Shown here piece after piece: positions 44,616 through 53,157 of a stretch of DNA of 64,000 nt. Under the pieces are notes generated by a model that was given only the letters and a program-made list of their open reading frames with translations, was not told the origin of the DNA and did not search any database. The translations under genes and the position numbers were made by a program. Within the stretch, counting starts at the first letter, position 1. Every line of letters begins with the position of its first letter. Source of the stretch: Plantibacter auratus (GTDB taxonomy: Bacteria; Actinomycetota; Actinomycetes; Actinomycetales; Microbacteriaceae); NCBI RefSeq assembly GCF_050587365.1, contig NZ_JBOBFV010000002.1:744001-808000 (forward strand), written 5' to 3'.

Positions 44616-44945
44616 TCAGCCGCGATCGCCGGCGCGTCGCTTCCGGACACCGACGACCGCGAACACGACGGCGACGGCCAGCGCGATCGCGGCGACGCCG
44701 AACGGTCCGATCGTGCCGAGCAGCGCACCGAAACCGGCTCGCCGTCCGGTGCTCCGTCCGGCGACCTCGTCCCAGATCGGGGTGAAGCAGAGCACGGCGA
44801 CGAGCACGCCGATCCCTGCGCCGGCGAACCACCCGAACGGCGAACTCCCCCACTCCTCGACGGACCATTGCGATGGGGTCTCCGGTTCGCCCGGCTGAAC
44901 CGGTTCCTGCTCCGGCTGCTGGCCAGGCTGCTGCCCGCCGCTCAT
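44616..44945 (-). CDS. Small two-helix membrane protein
   Basis: 109 residues. A Gln/Glu/Pro-rich N-terminal tail (GGQQPGQQPEQEPVQ) is followed by WSVEEWGSSPFGWF and two membrane helices (about 43-62 and 77-98). The C-terminus is basic (VRKRRAGDRG), so both ends are probably inside. Its ATG overlaps the stop of the lipoprotein gene by 4 bases, implying a joint function. I do not recognise the family. Confidence 0.75.
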   Translation of the reverse strand: MSGGQQPGQQPEQEPVQPGEPETPSQWSVEEWGSSPFGWFAGAGIGVLVAVLCFTPIWDEVAGRSTGRRAGFGALLGTIGPFGVAAIALAVAVVFAVVGVRKRRAGDRG

Positions 44946-45481
44946 CGCTTCCAGACCGTTCCGCCAGCGCCAATGTCGGAACCGCCGACGGAGACGCCGG
45001 TCACCTCGAGGCCGTCGGTCGAGGACAGCGGCACACAGACCGTGATCGTCTCGCCGCCGACGAGGTCCTCCGCAGCCGTCGTCGGATCGTCCGGTGTCCC
45101 GGTGCACTCCGTGAGACCGATGAACGACGTCTCGAGGAAGCTCCCATCCGACAACTCGGCGAAGACGTTGTTCCAGGGCAACGCGAGCACCTCGGCGGTG
45201 GCGTCCCCCTCGTACGCGAACTCGATGGAGGCGAAGTAGACGTCGTCGTCACCACCCATCTGCGCGGTCACCTCGGCGGGTGCCTTGTCGAGCGAGGCGA
45301 CCGTGACGGCGAAGTCCTGATCGTCGTTCCCCGCGATCTTGGCGGGCAGGGTCACGGTGGCCGTCTCGCCGACCGAGACGGAACCGCTGGAGCAGCCGGC
45401 GAGGGCCGCGGCGAAGACGAGCGCAGCGCCTCCTCCAGCCAGGCGCGGGAGCCGGCTCATCGATCGTGTGCGGTGCGTCAT
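44942..45481 (-). CDS. Lipoprotein of unknown function
   Basis: 179 residues. The signal sequence MTHRTRSMSRLPRLAGGGAA continues to the lipobox LAGC at about residue 29. The mature part is a beta-rich domain with SVGETATVTLPAKIAGNDD, VYFASIEFAYEGDA and SFLETSFIGLTECTG, resembling the DUF4352-like immunoglobulin-fold lipoproteins of Gram-positive bacteria. Two cysteines (ECTG, TVCVPL) could form a disulphide. ATG 45481 is preferred (GAAGGAC upstream); the frame is open further upstream without signal-peptide logic. Confidence 0.82.
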   Translation of the reverse strand: MTHRTRSMSRLPRLAGGGAALVFAAALAGCSSGSVSVGETATVTLPAKIAGNDDQDFAVTVASLDKAPAEVTAQMGGDDDVYFASIEFAYEGDATAEVLALPWNNVFAELSDGSFLETSFIGLTECTGTPDDPTTAAEDLVGGETITVCVPLSSTDGLEVTGVSVGGSDIGAGGTVWKR

Positions 45482-45678
45482 GTGGTTCGTCCTTCTCGTG
45501 GCCCGGACCGAGCGACACGCGTCGCCCGGTCCGGTCGTCTGGGGGTGGCGGCATGCTCCACGGCGTGCCCGAACCGATGGTGCCGGAGCGCCGCGGCTCC
45601 GAGCCAGCCACCCGAACGAGCCCGAACGACTCGCGCGGGTCGACGAACGGAGGTCGCGCACGCGTGGTGGCGGTGGAG

Positions 45679-48213
45679 TCAGGCCCGGGCGAGGTCCGCG
45701 CGCATCGTCTGGACGGCCGTGGCTCGCCAGTGGCCGACTGCGCTGAGGAGGTCGGCGGCGGCGGCGAACGCGGCGTCGGCCGCCGCTCGGTCGCCGCGGA
45801 TCGCCGCCGCCCTCCCGATCGTCTCGAACGCCCTCGCCTGCTCGACCCGGTCACCGAGCAGTTCGGCGAGCTCAAGCGAGCCTCGCGCCCAGCGTTCGGC
45901 AGGCCCGGCGTCGGCGGCGTCGGCGGCGATCTCACCGAGGGTGCTGCAGGCGTCGGAGCGGAGGAGCGGGTAGCCGACGCGCTCGGCCGAGGCCAGGGCG
46001 ATGTCCGCCAGACGCGTCGCCTCGACGAGGTCCCCACGTCGACGCGCGACCTGGGCGAGCTGGATGGCGATCTCGGCGTCCTCGTCGAACGTCGTCGGAC
46101 CGCCACCGTCCGCCCCTGCCGCGAGCAGGGCCGCCTCCGCCTCGGCCACACGGTCGAGGTCCAGCAGGATCATGGCGCGTTGAGTGAGGAGGTATCCGCG
46201 GTTGACGCCGGGACCGCCGCGCTCGAGTAGGGTCGCGCAGCGCCGGAGCGCCTCGTCGAACCGCCCCTGCGCCTGGAGCAGGAGCACACGGTTCGACTCG
46301 ACGATCGTCCGATTGACGTCATCCCCGGCTCGAGCGCTCACCGCCTCGGCGAGATCGAACAACCGCTCCGACCGGCGATACCGGCTCGTGATGCGCGCCA
46401 GATTGCCGAGGTTGCCAAGCGCGCGCCCCCGCGTGATCGGATTGCCGGCTGCGGCCGCGATCCGAGCGGCGCGGAGATACGACTGCTCGGCCTCCGCCAT
46501 CCGTCCCAGTTGGCGTTCCACATTGGCGATCACGTTCATCGTGCGACCCGGCTGCTCCTCGGTGAGGAGGCGGCTCGCCCGATGCAGGTGGTCGAGGGCG
46601 TCGTCGTACCGACCGAGCTTCTCGAAGGCGCGGGCGAGGAGCTCCGCGGTCGTGCCTCGTCGTTCCCGCGGCACGAACGGCGCGGCGAGTTGGAGGAGTT
46701 CGGCCGCATGGCTCCAATAGCCGGCATCACCCACCGGCTCCACCACGTGGAAGACGACCGCGGCGAGCGCGGCACCCGCCCGCTGGTCGACTGCGAGCGC
46801 TGCGGCGGCCACCAGCCCGTCGGCGAGCGACGCGTCGAAGCGGACGGAGCCGACCAACTCGCGGAACCGTTCCAACACCCGCTCGGCCAGCACCACGAGG
46901 ACCGACGGGCGCTCCTGCTCGACCGCGAGCCGGTGGGCCGCGGTGTGGACGAGCGGGTGCAGTTCGACGGTCCGCTCCGAGACGGTGGCCAGGTGCATGT
47001 CCGCCAGGCGACGGAGCAGGCGCACCGAGGTCGGCGCATCCGCACCGGCGTCGTCCAGCAGTGTCCCGACGACGTCCAGCCGTACTGGGCCGCGGAGCAG
47101 GCCGAGTCGCCGGAACAGGGTCGCGGCGTCCGGTCCGATGGCGGCGACCGAGGGTTCCAGGAGCGGCACCGCGTGGTCGCGCCGCGGGCGGTCGCCGAAG
47201 CGCTCGGCCACATCGGCGAGCGACCAGTCCGGGTGGTCTTCGATGAAGCGCAGCACGAGGTCGAGGTCGAGGCGGATCCCGCTGATCGCGTTCGCGAGCC
47301 GGCGGACCGCCGCGTCGTCGGTCGAGGAGGACGTCGGACGCTGCGAGGCGGTCGCGGCCGAGAGCCGCCGGACCGTCTCCTCGGTCTCGAGCGGCAGGAC
47401 GGTCCGGCGGTCCACCGCGAGTCCCTCCGCGGCCGCCAGCGCCTCGAGGCCGTCGAGCCGGGCTCGCGAGGTCACGATCAGATGGAGACCGCACCCGGCG
47501 GGACCCCGGGTGTGATCGGCGATCAGGAGTGGAGCGAGCTGCGCTGCGGAGAACGCATCCTCGAGCAGGACGACGATCCGGCGGTCGTGTGCCGCCGTTC
47601 TGAGCGTCTCGCGCAGCGATGCGGCGTCGAGCCGACGATCGGACCGACCGCCGACGGCGCGCACCAGTTCGCGCAGGACCTCGTCCGCTTCCGCCGGACG
47701 CTGCCCGTCTTCGAATCCGTGCAGCCGGACGCGGAGCACCACCGCACCGGGGGTACGGCGGCGTTCGACCTCGGCGAGCCGCCTCGCGACCTCGGCTTTG
47801 CCGACCCCGGGGAGCCCGGTGAGGACGACGACGGGTGCGGCAGCGGGTTCCACACCGGTGGACGTCGATTCCTCGGCTGCCGGTAGGACGGAGGCGGACA
47901 CCGGGCCTCCGAGCGTCGCACCGTTGAGGCGCGCAGCAGTGGTGCGCCACTCGGCGGCCGCTGACGCTGAAGCTCCGAGGGCGAGGACGAGGTCGTGGAT
48001 GAGTTCGGCGTCGACCCGATGCCGGTCGGTGCGGAAGCAGTCGTAGACCGTCACCTTGCCGGGGGCGTCGCGGGAACCTCGTCCGAGCCGGAAGGCACCG
48101 ACCCGCCGGGCCAGCTCGGCGAACGACGGCGCACCGGCCTCCGCGCGCAACTCCGTGAGCGCCTCGGCCAGCTCCCCGAGGTCGGCGATGGACGGGAGGG
48201 TGGTCGGTCGCAT
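45679..48213 (-). CDS. STAND-like regulator: HTH, degenerate NB-ARC ATPase, TPR repeats
   Basis: 844 residues. Residues 1-100 form a helix-turn-helix region of the actinobacterial type (ADLGELAEALTELRAEAGAP, VTVYDCFRTDRHRVDAELIH). The NTPase domain (about 130-430) has a P-loop VVVLTGLPGVGKAEVARRL in which Ala replaces the Ser/Thr after Lys, and a Walker-B-like VVLLEDAFSAAQL with Glu where AfsR-type proteins have Asp. The rest is a winged region and about eight TPR repeats (for example GRYDDALDHLHRASRLL). No SARP DNA-binding domain is seen. ATP hydrolysis may be weak or lost. ATG 48213 overlaps the LacI stop by 4 bases (ATGA) and lacks its own ribosome site, so its translation depends on the LacI gene. 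Confidence 0.87.
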   Translation of the reverse strand: MRPTTLPSIADLGELAEALTELRAEAGAPSFAELARRVGAFRLGRGSRDAPGKVTVYDCFRTDRHRVDAELIHDLVLALGASASAAAEWRTTAARLNGATLGGPVSASVLPAAEESTSTGVEPAAAPVVVLTGLPGVGKAEVARRLAEVERRRTPGAVVLRVRLHGFEDGQRPAEADEVLRELVRAVGGRSDRRLDAASLRETLRTAAHDRRIVVLLEDAFSAAQLAPLLIADHTRGPAGCGLHLIVTSRARLDGLEALAAAEGLAVDRRTVLPLETEETVRRLSAATASQRPTSSSTDDAAVRRLANAISGIRLDLDLVLRFIEDHPDWSLADVAERFGDRPRRDHAVPLLEPSVAAIGPDAATLFRRLGLLRGPVRLDVVGTLLDDAGADAPTSVRLLRRLADMHLATVSERTVELHPLVHTAAHRLAVEQERPSVLVVLAERVLERFRELVGSVRFDASLADGLVAAAALAVDQRAGAALAAVVFHVVEPVGDAGYWSHAAELLQLAAPFVPRERRGTTAELLARAFEKLGRYDDALDHLHRASRLLTEEQPGRTMNVIANVERQLGRMAEAEQSYLRAARIAAAAGNPITRGRALGNLGNLARITSRYRRSERLFDLAEAVSARAGDDVNRTIVESNRVLLLQAQGRFDEALRRCATLLERGGPGVNRGYLLTQRAMILLDLDRVAEAEAALLAAGADGGGPTTFDEDAEIAIQLAQVARRRGDLVEATRLADIALASAERVGYPLLRSDACSTLGEIAADAADAGPAERWARGSLELAELLGDRVEQARAFETIGRAAAIRGDRAAADAAFAAAADLLSAVGHWRATAVQTMRADLARA

Positions 48214-49277
48214 CACCGGGCCCGGTGCGCCCGTGCCGTCGTCGCTCCAGGGTGGAAGCGGACGCTGAACTGCTCGCACTCCGGATCGCGGCCGTCGAGC
48301 ATGGCGACGATCGCGCGGCCGGCGGCCGACCCCTTCTCGCGGGAGGGCTGCCACACCGTCGTGAGGTCGTAGTCGAGCCCCTCGACGCGGATGCCGTCGA
48401 ACCCGACCACGCTGAGCTCCGCGGGGACGGAGATGCCGAGTTCCTCGGCTGCGCGGATGACGCCGGCGGCCAGGAGGTCGCTCTGTGCAGCGATCGCCGT
48501 CGGCCGTTCACCCGCCGGAACGTCGAGGATGGCGTGTCCGGCGACCCGCCCCTCCTCGAGCGATGACCCCGTGGTGACGAACCCCTGCGCGTCGGGGAAG
48601 ACGTCGCGGAGGCCCTGCAGGCGTTCGATCGCCGGGACCGTCGTGGCGGATCGCTCCCACTCGGGCGTGAGCGGGCCGCGGCGTTCGGTCGGGTCGAGGT
48701 TGAGGGTGACGACGGCGACACGCTCGTGGCCGAGATCTGCGAGGTGTCGCGCCTCCTCCCGCACGCCACCGCGATTGTCGACGGCGATGTCGGGGACGCC
48801 GAGGGCTGCGAGTCCCTCGATCGAGACGATCGGCATCCCCCGTCGGCTGAGGATCGCGACCGAGCTGTCGAGGTTCGGGCTGCAGCCGATGAGGACGACG
48901 CCGTCCATCGGTGCGTTGCTCAACTGCAGCGTGCCCTCCTGCGCGTCGTTCAGGAGCAGCAGACCGGCACCGACCGCGCCGAGTTCGTCGGCGAGTCCGT
49001 CGAGGGTCTGGATCATCACCGGGTCGCGGAAGGAGTGCCCGATCCGGCCGGCGACGACGGCTCCGACGATGCCGCTGCGTCCCTGGCGGAGGGAACGGGC
49101 CCGGGGGTCGGGGCCGGCGTAGTCGAGGTCGGCCGCAGCCTGCAGCACCCGCTGCTTGGTCGCTTCGGAGACGGGTCCGGCGCCGCTGAACGCGAGCGAG
49201 GCGGTCGACGGCGACACCCCCGCGCGCTCGGCGACATCGGCGAGCGTCGGTCGCGAGGGGCGTGATTCCTGGTCCAC
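48213..49277 (-). CDS. LacI-family repressor paired with the MFS transporter
   Basis: 354 residues. Helix-turn-helix LADVAERAGVSPSTASLAFS, hinge DPRARSLRQGRSGIVGAVV and a full effector-binding domain (PMDGVVLIGCSPNLDSSVAI, ELSVVGFDGIRVEGLDYDLT). GTG 49277 is the only start near the HTH; its ribosome site is weak. A perfect 20-bp palindrome lies 22 bases upstream between this gene and the divergent MFS gene. It is unusual in being translationally coupled to a large STAND-like regulator downstream. Confidence 0.93.
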   Translation of the reverse strand: MDQESRPSRPTLADVAERAGVSPSTASLAFSGAGPVSEATKQRVLQAAADLDYAGPDPRARSLRQGRSGIVGAVVAGRIGHSFRDPVMIQTLDGLADELGAVGAGLLLLNDAQEGTLQLSNAPMDGVVLIGCSPNLDSSVAILSRRGMPIVSIEGLAALGVPDIAVDNRGGVREEARHLADLGHERVAVVTLNLDPTERRGPLTPEWERSATTVPAIERLQGLRDVFPDAQGFVTTGSSLEEGRVAGHAILDVPAGERPTAIAAQSDLLAAGVIRAAEELGISVPAELSVVGFDGIRVEGLDYDLTTVWQPSREKGSAAGRAIVAMLDGRDPECEQFSVRFHPGATTARAHRAR

Positions 49278-49298
49278 GATCTGCTAGCTTAGTCGACG

Positions 49299-49318
49299 GA
49301 ATCGAATCGATTCGATTC
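49299..49318. promoter_or_regulatory. 20-bp perfect palindromic operator
   Basis: GAATCGAATCGATTCGATTC equals its own reverse complement. It sits between the divergent LacI and MFS genes and is the obvious binding site for that LacI protein, allowing autoregulation and control of the transporter. Confidence 0.85.
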
Positions 49319-49402
49319 TCGTCAGATCCACCCAGATGCACGGGCCTCACCACCCCGCTCCACCGAGCGCCCAGGCGCACCAGCACCGATCCCGAGGACC
49401 CT

Positions 49403-50647
49403 GTGTCAGAGCCGACCAACCCGCCGACCGCACCCGTCGCCCTGCGCCCACGCCGCGAGCTCCTCGCCTGGCGCAACGCGATCTTCGTGATCTTCGCCCT
49501 GAGCGGCCTCAGCATCGCGACCTGGGTGGCCCGCCTCCCGGCCATCCGCGACAACCTCGACCTCACCACCGGCACGGTCGGACTCCTCATCCTCGGCATG
49601 TCGATCGGGTCGATCCTCGGCCTCATCGCCTCGCAGCACATCCTCGGACGGCTCGGCCCGCGGCACGGGATGCAACTGACGCTCGGGCTCATCGCCGTCG
49701 GGCTGCTCCTCATCGGGATCGGCGCGAGCCTCGTCCCGACTGCCGGCATCGTGCTCGTCGGCCTGATCATCTTCGGCTTCGGCAACGGCGCGCTCGACGT
49801 CATGATGAACGTCGAGGGAGCCGCCGCGGAGCAGGAACTGGGCAAGACGGTCATGCCGTTCATGCACGCGTGCTTCAGCTTCGGCACGGTCGCGGGCGCC
49901 GGACTGGGGGCGCTCGCCTCCGCCGCCGGCCTCGAGGTGTTCTGGCACGCGCTCATCATGGCCGTCACCATCGCGATCGCCGCCGTCATCGTCGTCCGGT
50001 TCGTGCCGACCGAGCAGGCCGTCGTGGACGGGCTCGACGAGGCCCCGAAGGCGCCGTGGCGGGAGCGGCTGCGCGAGAGCCTGTCGGTCTGGGCGGACGG
50101 CCGGCTCATCCTCATCGGCGTCATCATGCTCGGTATGGCCTTCGCCGAGGGCAGCGCCAACGACTGGCTCGCACTCGCCGTGGTCGACGGCCACGAGCAG
50201 AGCAACACGACCGGCGCGCTCGTCTACGGCGTGTTCGTCACCGCGATGACCGTCGGTCGCATCGTCGGCGGGCCGCTCATCGACCGCTTCGGCCGGGTGC
50301 CGGTGCTGCAGGTGTCGGCCGGTGCCGCGATCGCCGGACTCGTCCTGTTCATCCTCACGCCGGCCACCGGCCTCATGGTCCTCGGCACCGTGCTGTGGGG
50401 ACTCGGCGCCTCGCTCGGGTTCCCGGTGGGCATGTCCGCCGCGGCCGACGACTCCAAGCGTGCTGCGGCACGGGTGAGCGCCGTCGCGATGATCGGCTAC
50501 TGCGCGTTCCTCGTCGGTCCGCCGCTCATCGGCATCCTCGGCGACGCCATCGGCCTGCTGAACGCCCTGTTCGTCGTGCTCGTACTCATCGTGTTCGCCG
50601 GCCTGGCGTCGCCGGCCGCCCGCGAGAGCAGCCGCCGCAAGCGCTGA
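49403..50647 (+). CDS. MFS transporter, YbjJ/fucose-permease-like
   Basis: 414 residues with twelve predicted helices. NAIFVIFALSGLSIATWVAR begins the first helix, and LGRLGPRHGMQL, GNGALDVMMNVEGAAAEQE and GRIVGGPLIDRFGRVPVLQV are typical loop motifs of the YbjJ/FucP-like MFS subgroup. GTG 49403 has GAGGA 5 bases upstream. Controlled by the divergent LacI through the 20-bp palindrome, which implies a sugar or sugar-like substrate; direction of transport is not clear from sequence. Ends before a 16-bp hairpin terminator. Confidence 0.92.
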   Translation: MSEPTNPPTAPVALRPRRELLAWRNAIFVIFALSGLSIATWVARLPAIRDNLDLTTGTVGLLILGMSIGSILGLIASQHILGRLGPRHGMQLTLGLIAVGLLLIGIGASLVPTAGIVLVGLIIFGFGNGALDVMMNVEGAAAEQELGKTVMPFMHACFSFGTVAGAGLGALASAAGLEVFWHALIMAVTIAIAAVIVVRFVPTEQAVVDGLDEAPKAPWRERLRESLSVWADGRLILIGVIMLGMAFAEGSANDWLALAVVDGHEQSNTTGALVYGVFVTAMTVGRIVGGPLIDRFGRVPVLQVSAGAAIAGLVLFILTPATGLMVLGTVLWGLGASLGFPVGMSAAADDSKRAAARVSAVAMIGYCAFLVGPPLIGILGDAIGLLNALFVVLVLIVFAGLASPAARESSRRKR

Positions 50648-50657
50648 CCGCAGTTCG

Positions 50658-50707
50658 TTCGCCCATGTTCGGGCGATTCAGCGTTCCGCCTCCCGAACAT
50701 GGGCGAA
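50658..50707 (+). terminator. 16-bp hairpin terminator
   Basis: TTCGCCCATGTTCGGG (50658-50673) pairs perfectly with CCCGAACATGGGCGAA (50692-50707), 18-base loop. Same outer motif TTCGCCC/GGGCGAA as the hairpins at 7651 and 59301. Confidence 0.8.
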
Positions 50708-50742
50708 TGGACGCGCGACGGTGTCGCGGTAGGCTCGTCGTC

Positions 50743-51438
50743 GTGCGTTTGGTGATTGCGGAGTGCTCGGTCGACTATGCCGGACGGTTGTCGGCTCACT
50801 TGCCGCTCGCCAAGCGGCTGCTCATGGTGAAGAACGACGGCAGCCTACTCGTCCACTCCGACGGCGGCTCCTACAAGCCGCTCAACTGGATGAGCCCGCC
50901 CTGCGTGCTCACGACGGTCGAGCCCGACGAGACGCAGGCCGCGGCCGGGATCACCGAGCTGTGGAAGGTCACGCACAAGAAGACCGGTGACGCCCTCATC
51001 GTGTCGATCCACGAGGTCCACCACGACAGCGCGCACGAGCTCGGCGTCGACCCGGGGCTCCAGAAGGACGGCGTCGAGGCGCACCTGCAGAAGCTCCTCG
51101 CCGAGCAGATCGAACTCCTCGGCGACGGATACCGGCTCATCCGCCGCGAGTACATGACCGCGATCGGTCCGGTCGACATCCTCGCCACCGACGCGACCGG
51201 GGCGTCCGTCGCGGTCGAGCTGAAGCGCCGCGGCGACATCGACGGCGTCGAGCAGCTCACCCGCTACCTCGAACTGATGAACCGCGACCCGCTCCTCGCC
51301 CCCGTGCAGGGCGTGTTCGCCGCTCAGGAGATCAAGCCGCAGGCGCGCACCCTCGCCCAGGACCGCGGGATCCGCTGCGTCGTCCTCGACTACGACGCGA
51401 TGCGCGGCCTCGACGACAGCGACTCCCGCCTCTTCTGA
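50743..51438 (+). CDS. nucS: Mismatch-specific endonuclease NucS/EndoMS
   Basis: 231-residue endonuclease that cuts both strands at mispaired bases and replaces MutS/MutL repair in most actinobacteria. The N-terminal DNA-binding domain begins MRLVIAECSVDYAGRLSAHL. The nuclease core has Asp in GPVDILATD and the E-x-K pair in VAVELKRRGDIDGVEQLTRY, both intact. The C-terminal tail DSDSRLF is the sliding-clamp-binding end. GTG 50743 is the family start. It is usually followed by ATP synthase genes in other actinobacteria; here it is followed by repeats and a gluconate permease. Confidence 0.97.
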   Translation: MRLVIAECSVDYAGRLSAHLPLAKRLLMVKNDGSLLVHSDGGSYKPLNWMSPPCVLTTVEPDETQAAAGITELWKVTHKKTGDALIVSIHEVHHDSAHELGVDPGLQKDGVEAHLQKLLAEQIELLGDGYRLIRREYMTAIGPVDILATDATGASVAVELKRRGDIDGVEQLTRYLELMNRDPLLAPVQGVFAAQEIKPQARTLAQDRGIRCVVLDYDAMRGLDDSDSRLF

Positions 51439-51451
51439 CGTCGACCGAGTC

Positions 51452-51524
51452 CCTTTCTCAGGAGTCCTGCGGCGCGCCGGCTTCACCAGGCACCGACACG
51501 CCCGGACACTCCTGAGAAAGGCAC
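51452..51524. repeat. 73-bp palindromic element C1 (CTCAGGA family)
   Basis: Arms CCTTTCTCAGGAGT (51452-51465) and ACTCCTGAGAAAGG (51508-51521), 14 bp perfect, GC-rich interior. It begins 13 bases after the nucS stop. Confidence 0.9.
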
Positions 51525-51541
51525 CATCTACCGCTCAGTGA

Positions 51542-51614
51542 CCTTTCTCAGGAGTCCTGCGGCGCGCCGGCTTCACCAGGCACCGACACGCCCGGACACT
51601 CCTGAGAAAGGCAC
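51542..51614. repeat. 73-bp element C2, exact duplicate of C1
   Basis: All 73 bases equal C1, offset exactly 90 bp. The 17-base spacer between the two copies is unrelated. The exact identity implies a recent tandem duplication or ongoing gene conversion. Confidence 0.92.
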
Positions 51615-51637
51615 TGGACCGACGGTCACGACTCGGA

Positions 51638-53110
51638 CTAGACGAACAGCCAGATGAGGGCGACCATCCCGAAGCCGACGACCGAGAGGATCGTCTCGAG
51701 CACGGTCCAGGTCGCGAGCGTCTGCTTCACCGACATGTTGAAGTACTTCGCGATGATCCAGAACCCACCGTCGTTGACGTGCGAGAGCGTGATCGAACCC
51801 GCCGCGATCGCGATGCCGATGAGCGCCAGCTGCGGCTGCGAGTAGTCACCCGCGAGCACGACCGGCTGGAGGATCCCCGCCGTGATCACGATCGCCGCGG
51901 TCGCCGAGCCCTGCGCGATGCGGAGGCCTGAGCTGATGAGGTACGCCGACACGATGATCGGCAGGCCGAGCGAACCGAGCACCTCGGCCAGTGCCGCACC
52001 CACACCCGTCGCTGAGATGACCGCGCCGAAGAACGCACCCGCACCGACGACGAGCAGGATCATACCGATCGGTCGGAGTGACTGACCGGAGAGCTCGCCC
52101 AGCTCGGCGAGCGTCATGCCGCGCCGCACCCCGAGCACGTAGTACGCGAGGCAGACGGCGATCGTGAGCGCGACCGCGGGGTTGCCGATGAGCGTCAACG
52201 CTTCGAGGACCGGGCCGTTCGGGAGGGCGAGGGCACCGAAGGTTGCGGCGAGGATGAGCAGGATCGGCGTGATGATGATGAGACCGACGCTCCAGAGCGA
52301 GACGTCCTTGCGCTCAGGGGCGTCGTCCTCGGGCTCCAGCACGTACTCCTCGGGAACCGAGACCATGACGCGCTTCCCGATCCAGAGCGGCCAGGCGATG
52401 CCCGACGCGATGAAGGCGGGGATGCCGCAGAGGAAGCCCATGAGGATGAGCCAGCCGAGCCCGACCTCGAAGGTGCCGGCGAGCGCCGTCGGTCCCGGGT
52501 GCGGCGGTAGGAACGCGTGCGTCATCGAGAGGCCGGCGAGCATCGGGAGCGCGTAGAGCACGAGCGACTTCCCGCCGCGACGCGCGGTGATGTAGACGAG
52601 GGGCGCGAGGACGAAGATGCCGACGTCGAAGAACACGGGGATACCGAAGATGAGACCGGTGAGCCCCATCGCGATCGGAGCGCCGCGTTCCCCGAAGCGA
52701 CCGAGGAGCTTCCGGATGAGGACGTCCGCACCGCCGGAGCGCTCGAGGATCGCGCCGAGCACGGTGCCGAGACCGATGATGATCGTGATGTGCCCGAGGA
52801 TCCCGCCGAAGCCGGTTTCGAGGAGCGACGCCCCCGGCTTGATCTGCTCGTCGTCGAAGGGGTCCGGCACGGCCACGCCGACGATCTGGTAGATGCTCGT
52901 CCCGGTCGCGAGCGCCAGGCCGATGCCGACGATGAAGAGCGAGATGAACGGTTCGAGCTTCACCCGGATGATGAGGAACAGCAGCACCGCGATGGCGACC
53001 GCGCACAGGATGAGCAGGCCGGGGGTGGTCTGCTGCAGCCATCCGATGGGATCGCTCGGGGCTGGTGCGGCGGCGGCTACGACGCTGCGCGCGAGGGCGG
53101 TGATGGGCAT
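51638..53110 (-). CDS. gntP: GntP-family gluconate/aldonate permease
   Basis: 490 residues with about thirteen membrane helices, family GntP (gluconate:H+ symporters and relatives for other hydroxy acids). Strong marks are LGTVLGAILERSGGADVLIR, GIPVFFDVGIFVLAPLVY, AFLPPHPGPTALAG and the C-terminal SHVNDGGFWIIAKYFNMS. ATG 53110 with AGAAGG 7 bases upstream is chosen because the first helix follows soon. Last gene of a minus-strand operon with deacylase, KDPG aldolase and a PLP enzyme; it probably imports the sugar acid that this operon degrades. Confidence 0.95.
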   Translation of the reverse strand: MPITALARSVVAAAAPAPSDPIGWLQQTTPGLLILCAVAIAVLLFLIIRVKLEPFISLFIVGIGLALATGTSIYQIVGVAVPDPFDDEQIKPGASLLETGFGGILGHITIIIGLGTVLGAILERSGGADVLIRKLLGRFGERGAPIAMGLTGLIFGIPVFFDVGIFVLAPLVYITARRGGKSLVLYALPMLAGLSMTHAFLPPHPGPTALAGTFEVGLGWLILMGFLCGIPAFIASGIAWPLWIGKRVMVSVPEEYVLEPEDDAPERKDVSLWSVGLIIITPILLILAATFGALALPNGPVLEALTLIGNPAVALTIAVCLAYYVLGVRRGMTLAELGELSGQSLRPIGMILLVVGAGAFFGAVISATGVGAALAEVLGSLGLPIIVSAYLISSGLRIAQGSATAAIVITAGILQPVVLAGDYSQPQLALIGIAIAAGSITLSHVNDGGFWIIAKYFNMSVKQTLATWTVLETILSVVGFGMVALIWLFV

Positions 53111-53157
53111 GGGAGGACCTTCTGTGTCTGTGGGCGCGGGGAGGGACGAGGGAGCGG

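Noticed and set aside
51452..51614. CRISPR array
   Set aside because: Only two repeats, each a 73-bp palindrome with a 17-base spacer, and no cas genes.
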